DNA of 64,000 bases, taken from contig NC_133655.1 of the NCBI RefSeq assembly GCF_009905375.1, positions 36,322,203-36,386,202 on the forward strand. Reading direction: 5' to 3'. Below, one piece after another: positions 1 through 12,661 of this stretch; positions within the stretch are counted from its first letter, which is position 1; each line of letters starts with the position of its first letter. This DNA is from Apium graveolens. Lineage: Eukaryota; Streptophyta; Magnoliopsida; Apiales; Apiaceae. The position numbers and the translations under genes are program-made. The notes under the pieces are model-generated. The model worked only from the letters and a program-made list of their open reading frames with translations. It did no database searches and had not been told where the DNA came from.

Positions 1-2
1 TA

Positions 3-1333
3 AAGGAAAAAGGAAGAGCGTACATTGCTGAAGGAAAAAGCTGGGATGATACTAATTCGGATGAAGAGGAAGAGTATGTGAATCTGGCCCTTATGGCAGA
101 CTCTGCAGAGGAATCACCACAATCATCTCAGGTACCTGCACTTACCACTATAAATATGTCTGTATCTGAATACAAATCTATTGTGCATGAACTTACTTTA
201 GAATTGTATAATGTTCATACAAATATGCTTGCATATAAAATGCAAATGATAAGTTAGTTCTTAAATCTGAGAGTTTAACCTCTAGGAATGAAGAACTAGA
301 ATTGCTTGTAGTTGGACTAGAAGACCTTAAGCAAAAGAATGAGTATCTAGAGAATAAGGTTAAGTGCAATGCAGACATAGAAGCTATTCTTAGAACCCAA
401 ATTGCTGACTTAGAAAAGAAGTTACAGGTATTTAAGAATGTAGCTCTGACTCAGAAGGAGACAATAGATAGTCAAAGGTTTAAATCTAAGACTTCAATAG
501 GACTTGACTACTCTAAGCTAAACAGTAAGAAACATAGTGTTACATCAGAGATAAACATGTTTGTCTCAGAAAAAATTCCATATGTTATTAAGGATGTTGT
601 ATCTCCTCTATTCACTGGGTCTGTTTCAGAACCTTTGGATGAAGTAAGTTTGTTAATCAATGAGGAATTGATTGCTGAAGATAGAGAGAAGGAAGAGGAA
701 TCCCCTAAGACTCCTAAGGCTCCAGCTACGAAAGCCAAATCCATAGCTGGCCTAGGTACTAAGGTGGATAGAAAGGAACCTGAAACACTTAAGAAACCAG
801 ACCCAATAGTCAACCCTAAGATTGGTGAGAGTGCTAAGGTTAAGACTAAGAAGAATAGGAATGGCAAGGTAGGTGTTAATAAGAAATCTGATTTTACATC
901 TTCCTCATCTGCATCTAGGAAGCTTTGTAATAATTGCAATTCTGCTACACATCTTACACATGCATGCACTAAAAGTAAAGTAGAATCTGTTGCAACTTCC
1001 AATATGCCTGCCATGCCTAACATGCCTAGTTTTCATGAACCTTGTGGTATAGTTGGATGTATGCCATGTTCATTGGTTACCATGTCTGAATATTTTAAAG
1101 CTTTTCATGCAACTGCTAGTACTTGCATCAACACTAAGACAAGCATGAGTAATAAGCACACACGAGACAAGAATGCTACTCCTATCTCTAGGTCTGACAA
1201 CACTGTTGAGACTAACACTGAGAAGGAGCCAGTCAAAGTGAAAGCTAAGCCTGTTAAGATTTCAATTATTGATTATGTTTCTACCCCTAAACCTTCAGGA
1301 CCCACGAAAGCTTGGGTACCAAAGTCTTCTTAA
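3..1333 (+). pseudogene. gag C-terminal / gag-pol linker of SIRE element A
   Basis: The window opens inside gag, in frame 3, with the acidic GKSWDD...EEEYVNLALMA segment that follows the gag zinc knuckle in SIRE elements. A frameshift near 245 moves the reading into frame 2. There a Lys/Glu-rich coiled-coil-like stretch (about 250-480) leads to a C-X2-C-X4-H-X4-C knuckle at 926-967 and the motif GPTKAWVPK just before a TAA at 1331. The protein would bind RNA and assemble particles. The first, canonical knuckle lies upstream of the window. The shift near 245 makes this a relic; the stop at 1331 may be part of normal gag-pol separation in this lineage. Confidence 0.8.
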
Positions 1334-1608
1334 TCAATCTGTGTTTGCAGGGTAAGGTAAGAAAAGAAAAGATCATAAGGATTCTGGACAGTGGGTGTTC
1401 TAGGCACATGACAGAAGAAAAGTCCCTGCTCACAGGTGTGGTTGAGAAAGCTGGCCCTATAGTTACCTTTGGAGATGACAGCAAAGGATTTACTAAGGGA
1501 TATGGCAATTTGAAGATTGGCAATGTCATCATTGAAAACATCTCTCTTGTGGAAGGATTAAAGCATAATCTTCTGAGCATAAGTGAGTTTTGTGATAGGG
1601 ATTGTTGA
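1312..1608 (+). pseudogene. copia aspartic protease of element A
   Basis: The segment reads ILDSGCSRHMT with the catalytic Asp at 1387-1389, followed by a FGDDSKG motif and a hydrophobic HNLLSISEFCD end, all typical of the retropepsin domain of Ty1/copia polyproteins. The reading frame (frame 1) overlaps the end of the gag linker (frame 2). It ends at a TGA at 1606 because of a small deletion around 1603-1612 that throws the continuing sequence (VDFRTERCLI) into frame 2. In a live element this domain would be fused to integrase and would cleave the polyprotein. Confidence 0.8.
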
Positions 1609-2640
1609 TTTCAGAACAGAAAGATGTTTGATATCTCACAGGAAAGATGAGAAGCTTGCTTTACAGGGAGTAAGGAAAGGTAATCTGTACGTAGCTGACT
1701 TGAAGTCTACCTGTGATGGAGTAAGCAGATGTTTCTACAGGAAAGCTTCATCAGAACTAAGTTGGTTATGGAACAAGAAGCTCTCGCACTTGAACTTCAA
1801 GACAATGAACTCTCTGATCAAGAAAGAACTAGTGAGAGGACTACCACAGATGGAATTCTGTCAAGAAGGACTCTGTGAAGCATGTGAAAAAGGGAAATCA
1901 AAGAAAGCATCACACAGAAGCAAGGAAATGACAAGTATAACTGAACCTCTTCAGTTGATTCACATGGATTTATTTGGTCCAGTGAACGTATTGTCACTAT
2001 CAAGGAAAAGATATGTTTTAGTAATGGTCGATGATTTCTCCAAGTACACATGGGTGTTATTTTTACAATCCAAGGATGAAGCACCTCAGCTGATAGTGGA
2101 TCATATAAAGAAGATTGAGTTGGAAGCGAATCTACCTGTTAGAAAGATCAGATCTGATAATGGAACAGAATTCAAGAATGCATTTCTAAATGAATTTTGT
2201 ACGGAGAAAGGTATTTCGAGACAGTTTTCAGCTCCAAGGACTCCACAACAAAATGAGATAGTAGAAAGGAAGAATCGTACCTTGGTTGAAGCAGCAAGGA
2301 CTATGCTAAGTGAATCAAGACTTCCTACCTACTTCTAGGCTGAAGTTGTCAACACAGCGTGTTACACTCAAAATCGTACCCTGATTAACAAAGATCATGA
2401 CAAGACTCCTTATGAGATTATGGCTAACAAGAAAGGAACACTGAAATACTTTCATGTGTTTGGTGCTAAATGCTTTATGCTAAAGGAAGGAAATGAACAT
2501 CTAGGAAAGTTTGATGTTAAAGCAGAAGAAGGTATATTTCTTGGCTACTCTCTGGAATCTAAAGCTTATAGGGCTTATATAATTTCTGATCAGAAGGTGA
2601 TTGAAAGCCTTAATGTAACATTCGATGACACCAAGTTGGC
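1583..2640 (+). pseudogene. copia integrase of element A
   Basis: GAG-pre-integrase and integrase core are clear. An N-terminal zinc-binding region (LSHLNFKTMN...CEAC) is followed by a DD35E core with Asp at 1967-1969 (HMDLFGP), Asp at 2156-2158 (RSDNGTEF) and Glu at 2264-2266 (VERKNRT). The last two are separated by 35 residues, as expected. A TAG at 2336-2338 interrupts the frame where the family has Trp, consistent with TGG to TAG. The frame resumes with [13 protein letters not shown] and the conserved [11 protein letters not shown]-terminal motif near 2540. It would catalyse insertion of the cDNA. Confidence 0.85.
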
Positions 2641-4330
2641 AAGCCTGCAGAGAGAAAAGGATTTTGAATCTCTAGAATTTGAGAATCTATCAGATGATCC
2701 TTTGGATATAATAGAACCTGAGGTTGCTAGAACTGTGTCTATAGTTCAGGGCAATGTTGATTCAGGATCAAGTGGTGATAATGGTGGAAATAATGATCAT
2801 GATAATCATTCAGGAACCCCATCAAGAACCACTACAAACAGATCAGAATCATCCAGTCATGGTGACAGCAACTCAGGGGGAGCAGGAAGAGGATCTACAG
2901 TTCACACTCAACATCAGGCTGAACAAGGGGAAACATCAAGATCTTATCTGCCTCGTCAAAGAGTTTGGAACAGAGGCCATCTCTTTGAATTGATCATTGG
3001 TGATCTTGACACAGGAGTAAGAACTAGACATGCCACTCAGAATGAATGCCACTTTTCAGGGTTTCTTTCAGAAATGGAACCTAAGAAAGTGGATGAGGCA
3101 CTGGAAGATCCAGATTGGGTTATTGTTATGCAAGAAGAACTCAATCAGTTTGAGAGGCAGAAGGTATGGAAGCTGGTACCCCGACCAAAGAACAAGTCAG
3201 TGATAGGCACTAAATGGGTATTCAGGAACAAGCTAGATGAAGATGGAATTATAACGAGAAACAAATCCAGACTGGTAGCTAAAGGTTACTCTAAAGAAGA
3301 GGGTATAGATTATGATGAAACCTATGCACCAGTAGCTAGACTTGAGGCAATCAGGATGTTCTGGCATTCGCAGCACATTCAGAATTTAAAGTTTATCAAA
3401 TGGACGTGAAGAGTGCATTCCTGAATGGGGAGCTAGAAGAAGAAGTGTATGTGGAACAACCACCAGGCTTTGAAGATCCAAATCTGGCTGATTTTGTCTA
3501 CTTTCTATTCAAAGCTCTCTACAGTCTTAAGAAAGCTCTTAGTAATGGTATGACACTCTCTCTGAGTTTTTACTTGAAAATGGTTTTACTAGAGGTATCA
3601 TAGATGAAACTCTGTTTCATAAAATGCATAAATCTGATATGATATTAGTTCAAGTATATGTTGACGATATTATATTTGGTTCTACTAATGATGATCTTTG
3701 CAAGAGATTTTCTAAGCTAATGCAGAGTAAGTACGAGATGAGTATGATGGGAGAGTTGAACTACTTTCTTGGTCTAAAAGTGAGTCAAAGGAAAAATGGA
3801 ATATTCATTTGTCAATCCAAGTATATCAAAGAACTTCTTAAGAAGTATAATCTGGAAGATTCAACTCCAGCAAAGACTCTCATGCCAACAGCCTCCAAGC
3901 TTGATCGGGACAAAACTGGTAAGAAAGTTGACATCACAAGCTACAGAGATATGATAGGCTCATTACTTTATCTCACAGCAAGTAGACCAGATATTATGTT
4001 TGCAACATGCTTATGTGCTAGATTTCAAGCTGAACCAAAAGAATCTCATATAATAGCTGTTAAAAGAATATTTAGATACCTTAAGGGAACTCCAAATCTT
4101 GGAATTTGGTACCCTAAAGGTACAGGTTTTGACCTAGTTGGCTATACAGATTCAGATTTTGCAGGTTGTAAGATTGACCGGAAAAGTACATCAGGAAGCT
4201 GTCAGTTTCTTGGAAGAAGATTGGTATCTTGGCATAGCAAGAAGCAGCACTCAGTATCCACATCAACTGCTGAAGCTGAATACATAGCTGCTGGAAGCTG
4301 TTGTGCTCAAATCTTGTGGATGAGGAACCA
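2641..4330 (+). pseudogene. copia reverse transcriptase and N-terminal part of RNase H, element A
   Basis: After an acidic Ser/Gly-rich linker (2660-3000) comes the RT domain. It has [41 protein letters not shown], then [12 protein letters not shown] and the catalytic YVDD box at 3657-3668. Single-base frameshifts near 3362 and 3530 split the domain over three frames. RNase H follows, with GYTDSDFAG near 4141 and STAEAEYIAAG near 4267. Coding stops abruptly after the residues WMRN at 4330, where the Tekay element inserted; the rest of RNase H resumes at 19186. The enzyme would copy element RNA into DNA in the cytoplasmic particle. Confidence 0.87.
4326..4330. other. Left copy of 5-bp target site duplication AACCA
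   Basis: AACCA directly precedes the TG start of the Tekay LTR. The same five bases follow the CA end at 19186-19190. Removing one copy plus the insert restores a continuous copia RNase H frame, so the insertion boundaries are exact. Confidence 0.92.
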
Positions 4331-7300
4331 TGTGGCGCCCCAAAACCCGGGGTCAGGAGTCTCGGAAGGCACGCTATCTAAACTTACACAACTCACACTA
4401 CGATATGTAAATACTCACGCTTCACGACCCCACACTTAACACACACGCACTACAGGTTATTGTCTTGGAAACGAACCATCATTACTAGAGAAATTTTATT
4501 ACAACCCAAATATAATTAGTCTTACGGGGGGTGACCTTTAAGTAAGGTTAATCCGCCGGCCGAATATACGTTTCTTATTTCTTATCTTACATAAACCATA
4601 CTTATAAATAAGCCGAACTATAAACAACTGAAAACTAATCCAGCTTATTCCGACTACCTGAGGTACTGCACCAAACAATCTACGGAACAGCTAGCCATTT
4701 CCTACCCGTTTCCTGGCTGTGGTTCTCATGACTGGCATCTTGATTCACTGTTGTGTTGTGTCAATTTAAGAAAACAAGTGTGAGCTAAGATGCTCAGCAT
4801 AATAATGTACAGTATGAAAATGACTGTATAATAACATCATATATTATATATATGTTTTATATATGAAAACAATTCTTTTAAGGGGGTTTTATAACCTGCG
4901 AATACCTTAATAGTAATCCCAGCACCTAGGCTTGGGTTACGGTATTGCATATCAATTCCAATTGGATGAGTTTGAACATCTCACAGGAGCCACCGCATAC
5001 GATGATCAGTCGTCCTACGGAAGTAACCTTCTTTACTAGTAAAAGGACGAATACCGCCATCTCTCGGGTATCACCCTCGCCATTTTCGGGTATGCACATA
5101 CTTCACAAGTTCCTGAGTACACAAAGTACCTTCGCATGCGGTACCTTTGGTAGCCCATCCAGCACACGTAGTACCAGAGTCTACCCCTCCATTGTCCTTC
5201 AACAGAATTCTATCAATCTCGGGAACTTGAACCACATCGAAGTTCCCCAAGCGTTTTGCTTGTTGATAGAGATAGTTTATCTTTTTAAATATAAGTGTAC
5301 ATATATGTATATACGTACTTCCGAGAATTTCGGAGGAAGTACTAGGGATGTGAGTTGACCGTTGTTAATAGATAATTAATAAGGGGAAAAGTTTCTTCTT
5401 GAAACTATATTTAATATAACAATAAGTCGGAATAATATTCACCGACGATCTGAAATTATTCGAATAATACTTCTAAATCAGAAGGTATATCAGGATCTAT
5501 GATCTTTCAACCAATAATAATCCTTAATAAATAATCATTACTTAAATAGTAGTCTATAAATAATTTAAATGATAATTGATATTAATCATACCTCGAATGA
5601 GTTATTCTCTAAAAGATTTATTTAAATAGTATTCCTCAACTAGTTTGTGTTTACATAATTAATAATCTATCATGATTAATCGGGTTTGAAATAAATAAAC
5701 GTTGAAGTATACTACTCCTATAATAAAGGAAAAGGTATATAATATTTAATATCCGAATCAATAAAATATAGTTGAGGGAATATGCTCGTTGGGAAATCGT
5801 TTTAAAAGTTCGAGGTGTTTTAATGTTTCGTAAGTGGACGATGAGTCCCTTTAAAATGTACTATTATGGACTTATATCCGCCCTATAATATCTCCGAAAT
5901 GATTCCCGGGTTTTATCTTAAATCCCGACCGACCCTCGATCTTATATAATACATTACGCTTAAAGCGAAATAACATTTCAAGATATATACTTAGCGTACA
6001 ATATCGCTATATTATGCGAAAATTCAAAAACTACGTATCATGGCAAACATGGTATTTAAGCGATGATAGTAAAACAATCATTTCACAACACAACAGTAAA
6101 AATGGATTTGGGTTTGTAAACTTGCCTGGGTATCTCGAGGTGGAGGATGCTCTAGGTTCCGCTCGGAAATCTATAACCATAAACATATTTCATTTCGTTA
6201 GGTTCCATCCTAACTTATGGTAACTCGCACTCATGTGCTACTCATTATACACCCTCTCAATTCATAATACCCTTAATATTTCTTTTAACTCATAAACACT
6301 TTATGGTCACTTCATTTTCCTAAGTATCTTAGTTCATTCTCAATATCGACGTCGGCTCCGCTTAAGGATTCTTACGGTTTCTACTCGCGCGGTCTCGGCT
6401 CCGACATTTTTATAAAATTGAGAAATCATTATTTTCACTTAAAATATTTATGACAGTTAGGAAACTCCATATGTTACTCTCTGTACATATTTCATGATTT
6501 ATGAATACTTTAGTCTATCCTTTATATTTTCAAAGTTCGTGATTCGTAGCAGTTTTTGTCGCGTAAAACACTTTTACTAAAACGATCATAACTTTTGATC
6601 CGTAAATCGGAATTAAGCGATTCAAGCGCCTAAACGATCCTTATAACATTGTCTATCTTAAACAAAGGTTATTTCTCAAGAATCTACAGTTTACAACTTC
6701 GATATTTTCTGCAGAAACTTAAAGTTACGGTTTGTTGGTTTTAACGAAGTTACATTTACGATCGGGGTTTCGTTTACGCCTTAACTATCAACACAACCAC
6801 CAACAATCATCATATCATCATCAAAACACAAACTCCTCTCAAGAACATCATGTTCTTGAGGCAACAACAAACAACCTTAAATCTACTTAACTTAATTATC
6901 AAGATTTCATCAACAACACTTAGTAAGCTAGGTTTACTAACACTCACTAAATGGATCTTAAACATGAACCTTAAATAAAGTTAGGCCAAAGATTTTTACC
7001 TTTATTGAAATCTTGAGATGTGTTCTTGAAGATGGTGGAGTCTTGGAAGTGCTTGGTATGATATTTGGAACCTAAAACCACCATTAAAATCAAGAAACCA
7101 AAGAGAGGTTACTATTCACACTATTCACTAGTGAGTTTCTTGAATTTATTCCACACATCAAACCTTGATAAAAAGAGATGAAAGATTTTTCTTACCTTAG
7201 TTTAGTTGCTAGGAGGCTTGGGAAATAATTGTGGGATTTTACAAGAACTAGAGCTTGGAGTTTTGAATTGCAGTTTCCTCTTTTTTTCTTCAAATTGCCG

Positions 7301-8001
7301 AATGGGAGCTTTGTGAGGGGGGGTATTTATAGCACTTGGTTGCTTCTCTTGGATGATTTCTAGGTTGCTTCTTGGAAGGTGACTTGATATCTTTGCAAGT
7401 TGATCTTCATTCTTCCTAGGATAGCTTAGGTTTATTCCTTATCTCCAAATCCATGGACATATCTTTGTAGCTTGCTAGCTTACAAGCTAAACTACAAGGT
7501 TAGCTCCTTAGCACACTATTTGCTAGCTAGCTTGGTCATCCTAGGGTTAGCTCACTATTTGATAAAGTAACCATGGTTACTTCCTTACCATGGTTTAGTT
7601 AGTGCTTTACGTTTAATTAATCGTTTACGCGTTCGCTCGGTTACTTAAACGTTCTCTGCAATACTTATTCGTAAATGGTTCACAATGTAATTCTTTTCGT
7701 ATTTATTCCTTATATTTTTATTTATCCTAATTGAATATAAATCCGTAGGATTTTAATCTCATAATTATATTGTGATTCCCGTAGTCCTTGATAAGTCGTA
7801 ATTACGGTCGTTTTTCAAAGTTCATTTTCTTCGAAAACTAATAGCGTTTACATACACTCATTTGGTACATATAGTTGTAATATTGATTCTGAAACTCATT
7901 TTCTTATGCACTATATAATGTGGGCTCAAAAGTTTTTCCCGTCTGTCAGGGTTACTATTCATTAAACGTTTTACAGGGTCTCAAAAATTTGAGTTATTAC
8001 A
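4331..8001 (-). repeat. 3' LTR of the Tekay element
   Basis: 3,671 bp, starting TGTGGCGCCCC and ending GAGTTATTACA on the plus strand. It matches 13878-17599 over its whole length with a few percent of differences by eye and small indels. One indel near 4860 and one near 5080 account for most of the 51-bp size difference. Short open frames inside it recur in both LTR copies and are not treated as genes. The internal sequence begins at 8002 with the reverse of a purine-rich tract, the likely plus-strand primer. Confidence 0.92.
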
Positions 8002-8034
8002 GTCTTCCCATCTAACAAGGATTCCGTCCCGGAA

Positions 8035-8862
8035 TCAACTAGAAAATAAGTGGGGATATCTATTCCTCATGGTGTCTTCAAGTTCCCAAGTTGATTCCTC
8101 AACATTTTGATTTCTCCACAAGATCCTAACTAGCTTCACCGTTTTGTTCCTCAGCACTTGTTCTTTCTAGTCCATTATCCTTATTGGCTGCTCGATGTAG
8201 GTCAGGTCTGGTTGTAAATCTACTTGCTCGTACTCTATTACATGTCGGGCATCGGCATGGTACTTTCTCAACATGGATACGTGAAACACGTTGTGTACTT
8301 GTTGCAAATTAGGAGGCAAGGCGAGCTTGTAAGCTAGAGGTCCTATCCTCCTCAAAATTTCAAAGGGTCCTATGAATCTGGGACTCAGCTTCCCTTTCTT
8401 TCCAAATCTCATCACTCCCTTCCACGGAGATACCTTCAATAACACAGAATCTCCTACTTCATATTCCCTATCCTTCCTGGTCTGATCGGCGTACTTCTTT
8501 TGTCTGTCCTGGGCTGCTACCAGTCTCTTCCTGATGAGTTTTACCATTTCTCTGGTCTGCTGGACTAACTCTGGTCCTAATAGCTTGTGTTCTCCAACTT
8601 TATCCCAACACAGGGTAGAGCGACATCTTCTCCCGTAAAGAGCTTCATACGGGGGCATTCCTATGCTAGCGTGATAGCTATTGTTGTAAGAAAATTCTAT
8701 CAGGGGTAAGTGATCATCCCAATTTCCTTTGAAGTCGATGGCACATACTCGCAGCATATCTTCTAGGGTCTGTATAGTCTTTTCGCTTTGTCCATCAGTC
8801 TGGGGTGGTAAGCGGTACTCATGTTTAGTCTGGTGCCTACACATTCCTGGAAGCTTCTCCAA
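8035..8862 (-). pseudogene. Integrase C-terminal part and chromodomain of the Tekay pol, broken
   Basis: The frame carries the end of the integrase core ([18 protein letters not shown], with the third catalytic acid), YNNSYHASIGMPPYEALYGRRC, the VGDSVLLKVSP barrel and VHNVFHVSMLRKY. A one-base deletion in a C-run near 8808 separates it from the upstream pol frame. A TAG at 8167-8169 stops it just before the chromodomain-like tail. The second copy at 17633-18355 has CAG there and reads through, so this is a C to T change on the coding strand. The tail would guide insertion to particular chromatin. Confidence 0.87.
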
Positions 8863-11072
8863 AATCGAGAATTAAACCTCGGGTCTCTATCTAACACTAT
8901 GGCTACAGGAACGCCGTGTCTTATTACAATTTCCTTCAAGTAAATATCTACCAACTTGTCTACGGTGTACCTTTCGTTGATTGGTAGGAAGTGTGCGGAC
9001 TTGGTCAGTCTATCAATGATAACCCATATAGTATCGTGATTAGTCTTTGTCCTAGGTAAGCCTATCACAAAATCCATGGCTATGTGTTCCCATTTCCATT
9101 CCGGAATTTTTAGGGGTCGTAACAGTCCACTAGGTTGCTGGTGTTCCGCCTTCACTCTTTGGCATGTCAAGCACTTGCTAACCCACTCCGCTACTTCTCT
9201 CTTCATGTTAGTCCACCAATAATATTCCTTAAGGTCACGGTACATTTTCGTACTTCTTGGGTGGATTGAATATCTAGAGCTGTGCCCTTCATGCAACAAT
9301 TCGTCCTTTAATTCTTGCACATTCGGAATCCAAATCCGGGACGCATACCTCATGATCCCTTCCTCATCCTTCTCGCATCTCACTTCTTCACCAGTCAATG
9401 TCCCTTTTTCCTCACTCATCTTCTTTTCCTGACATATTCGTATCTTTGCAGTCAGTTCTAGTACTAGAATAATCTCAAATAATCCTTTCGTTCCCTTACC
9501 GGTCATTCTTACGTCATTTTCCATCTTCTCAAATTCCTTAACTAATTCCTCCGATGTCATTATCATCTTGAGTCTTTCCTTCCTACTAAGGACGTCAGCC
9601 ACCACATTGGCTTTACCCGGGTGATACAAAATTTCACAGTCGTAGTCTTTTATCAACTCTAACCATCTCCTCTGTCTCATGTTCAGTTCCTTCTGAGTAA
9701 AAATATATTTGAGGCTTTTATGGTCAGTGTAGATCTCGCATTTCTCACCGTATAGGTAGTGTCTCCAAATTTTTAGGGCAAATACTATGGCTGCTAATTC
9801 TAGGTCATGCGTAGGGTATCGGCTCTCATATTCCTTCAATTGTCCAGAGACATACGCTATAACCTTGCCGTGCTGCATTAGTACACATCCTAATCCTTTA
9901 AGTGATGCGTCACTGTATATCACAAACTCTCCCTTTCCATCAGGAAGAGCGAGCACTGGTGTTGACACCAGCCTCTTTTTCAGTTCTTGAAAACTCTCCT
10001 CATACTTTTCCGTCCATACGAACTTTTCTGCCTTCCGGGTAAGTCTAGTCAGTGGACCGACTATCTTAGCGAAGTCTTGCATGAATCTTCGGTAATATCC
10101 TGCTAAACCCACGAAACTCCTAACCTCTGTTGGGGTTGCTGGTCTTTCCCAATTGGATACCGCCTCTATCTTGGCAGGGTCAACTAAAACTCCTTTGCTA
10201 CTCACCACATGTCCTAAAAACTGAACTTCTCTCAACCAAAATTCGCACTTCGAAAATTTGGCATACAATTTCTCATTCCTCAAGATTTCTAAGACTATCC
10301 TCAAATGTTCTGCATGTTCTTGCTCTGTCTTTGAGTAGATCAGAATATCATCTATAAAAACTATCACACATATGTCCAGGTACTTTTTGAACACTCTGTT
10401 CATCAAATCCATAAAGGCTGCGGGTGCATTGGTTAATCCAAACGACATGACTAAGAACTCATAGTGTCCATACCTAGTGCGAAAAGCAATCTTTGGTATA
10501 TCTTCCGGTTTGATTTTCAACTGGTGGTATCCTGTCCTTAAATCTATTTTGGAAAAATGTACAGCTCCTTTGAGTTGGTCGAATAGGTCGTCAATTCTGG
10601 GAAGAGGGTACCTATTCTTTATAGTCAGCTTATTCAGTTCTCGATAGTCTATACATAATCTCATGATGCCGTCCTTTTTCTTTACGAATAGTACTGGTGC
10701 TCCCCATGGTGACACACTGGGCCTTATCATTCCGTTATCTAATAATTCTTGCAGTTGAGAAGCTAGTTCTTTCATCTCAACTGGGGCTAACCTATATGGG
10801 GCCTTGGATACTGGTGTCGTCCCTGGTGCTAACTCTATAGCGAACTCTATTTCTCTGTCAGGTGGTAATTCTGGTAAGTTTTCTGGAAATACATCCTTGA
10901 ATTCGTTTACTATGGGTATGTTCTGTATATTGGGGACCTCCTTCTGGGTATCTATTACATAAGCCAAATAGGCCTCGTTACCTTTCCTTAACAATTTTTT
11001 TGCTTGAAGCATGGTCAAAAAATTTTGCTTCTGTCGTTGACCTTTAAACACTACTTCTTTATCATTCTGCAC
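8763..11072 (-). pseudogene. Tekay pol: reverse transcriptase, RNase H, integrase core
   Basis: A 769-codon frame. RT motifs are [32 protein letters not shown], the [12 protein letters not shown] box and [12 protein letters not shown] as the catalytic box. RNase H follows with [27 protein letters not shown] and [10 protein letters not shown]. Integrase begins with an HHCC region ([12 protein letters not shown]...CLTCQ) and a core with [11 protein letters not shown] and VLDRDPRF. The frame ends in a frameshifted tail after MSTAYHP. Upstream it is in the same frame as the protease but cut off by a TAG at 11091-11093. The product would make and integrate the cDNA. Confidence 0.92.
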
Positions 11073-11090
11073 TCTTATCTTAACTTTCTT

Positions 11091-11576
11091 CTATTCACAA
11101 TCTATTTGCGCTCTGTTACTGGATAACCAATCCATTCCTAAGATCACATCAAATTCTCCTAACGCGAATGGTATTAAGTCGACCTCGAAGATCTTCTCTT
11201 CTAATTTCAGCTTGCACTTAGGGTATATTTGATTTACAAGGATTATTTTCTTGTTTGCTATTTCCACTCGTAATACCTCACGTAAGGGTATGGCATTAAG
11301 TTTTAACTTGCTAGCAAAATCTTGAGATATAAAAGACTTGGTTGCTCCAGAATCAAATAGGACATTTGCATGTTCAGAATTTAACAAAAGGGTACCTGCT
11401 ATTACGTCAGTGTTTCGGACAGCATCCTGAACAGTCATGTTGAAGGTCCTAGCGGTTGGAGGTCGGTTGGATGCAGCTCTACTCATTCCTGAGGTTGGGG
11501 CTTCAACGTTGGGCAATCCCTCTTCATATGTCCTACCTTCCCACATGGGAAACACGTTAATTTGGGCCGGGTACAA
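11091..11576 (-). pseudogene. Tekay aspartic protease
   Basis: The frame contains TFNMTVQDAV, the active-site motif VLFDSGATKSFIS and the flap/second-half motif DVILGMDWLSSN, all standard for gypsy retropepsins of this lineage. It overlaps the 3' end of gag in a different frame (11483-11576). It ends at TAG 11091-11093, after which pol continues in the same frame. The stop is probably a mutation, since protease and RT form one polyprotein in related elements. Whether the gag overlap is a natural frameshift site or a lesion cannot be decided from one copy. Confidence 0.85.
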
Positions 11577-12661
11577 CTGTTGGCAAGGTGCCCGATTTGG
11601 TCACACAGGTAACATCTCAGAGGGGCTCTTGTCTGGTTACACACTCCAAGGTGCCTCTTCTTACAGGTTTGACATTCTGGTATTGGGGTACGTGGTTGGC
11701 TATGAAATGTTGCCCTAGATTGTCCGCCGCCCTGGCCAACGCTCTCACTTGGGGCCTTTCTGAATCCGGGGCCTCTTGCAGGTTGGGACACCGCTCCCCT
11801 GACGAACCTACTTGGAAGGCTCCTGTTTCCGGTTCCTATTCCTTGGCTTCCTATCTTCCTCTTCCTATTCTCCTTTTCTTTCACAGTCTGCTCACTACCA
11901 GCTTCAACAATCGAGGCTTTATGTACTAAGGTGGCATAGTCTGTCAGCTCTAACACTGCTACTCGGTTCTGTATCCATTGTTTCAGACCAAGCTGGAACC
12001 TTCGCACTTTCTTTTCTTCGGTATTCACAAACTCAGGCACAAATCTAGACAACTCAGTAAATTTGGCCTCATATTCTGCCACGGTCATCTTATCCTGTTT
12101 CAACTCCAGAAACCTAATCTCCATCTGGGTTTCCATAAACCTGGGGAAGTACTTGTCTAAGAATAGTCGGGTAAATCTATCACATGGGATCACAGCATCA
12201 GTCTCTAGGTTTCGTTTGGACTCCCACCAATAGTTAGCTTCTCCTTTCAACATGTAAGAAGCGAAAATGGTCTTATGTCGTTCCTCAACTCCTAGTATCT
12301 CGAAGGACTTTTCTATCTCTTTGAGCCAGGCCCGTGCTTCAACGGGGTCAGCAGATCCTAGAAACTCTGGGGGTTTGAGGGATTTGAAGGCTCTAAAGGC
12401 AGTAGCTGCAGTCTGTTGGGCAGTATGGGGCTGTGGTGGAATGGGCTGTTGGTTCAGATTTGCTCTCAGCAGTTCCATAAATTCATTTATGGGGTTCCCT
12501 CCCTGTTGGGTATCCTCAGCCTCTTCTTCTACATATTCTTCCTCATCATATTCATTATAGTCTATGTCTTCTTCACTTTCCTTATTTACTATTGGGTCAC
12601 CTCGTTGTTGGTTAATAGACTCTGCGGGCTGTGCCCTGGTTCCTCTTCTACGGGGTGGCAT
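11483..12661 (-). CDS. Tekay gag (capsid/nucleocapsid), uninterrupted 392 codons
   Basis: It starts MPPRRRGTRAQ, then an acidic stretch (residues 25-55) and a retrotransposon gag core with PPEFLGSADPVEARAWLKEIEK (split by family-typical spacing), the GEANYWWES motif and QDKMTVAEYEAKFTELSRF. A basic linker leads to two C-X2-C-X4-H-X4-C knuckles (CYLCDQIGHLANSC and CFPCGKVGHMKRDC) near the C-terminus. Length and layout match chromovirus gag proteins. It would coat the element RNA. It ends in TGA about 25 bases after the second knuckle, with the protease in another frame. It is the only standard retrotransposon gene in the window without an internal lesion. Confidence 0.9.
   Translation of the reverse strand: MPPRRRGTRAQPAESINQQRGDPIVNKESEEDIDYNEYDEEEYVEEEAEDTQQGGNPINEFMELLRANLNQQPIPPQPHTAQQTAATAFRAFKSLKPPEFLGSADPVEARAWLKEIEKSFEILGVEERHKTIFASYMLKGEANYWWESKRNLETDAVIPCDRFTRLFLDKYFPRFMETQMEIRFLELKQDKMTVAEYEAKFTELSRFVPEFVNTEEKKVRRFQLGLKQWIQNRVAVLELTDYATLVHKASIVEAGSEQTVKEKENRKRKIGSQGIGTGNRSLPSRFVRGAVSQPARGPGFRKAPSESVGQGGGQSRATFHSQPRTPIPECQTCKKRHLGVCNQTRAPLRCYLCDQIGHLANSCTRPKLTCFPCGKVGHMKRDCPTLKPQPQE

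Noticed and set aside
508..1023. 171-codon minus-strand open frame
   Set aside because: Exactly antisense to the gag linker of element A, whose protein motifs are clear on the plus strand.
4945..5358. 137-codon frame in the Tekay LTR, similar to 14525-14958
   Set aside because: Inside the LTR, interrupted differently in the second copy, no known domain.
6014..6223. 69-codon frame also present at 15611-15820
   Set aside because: It is shared only because both lie in the same place of two LTR copies; nothing else supports coding.
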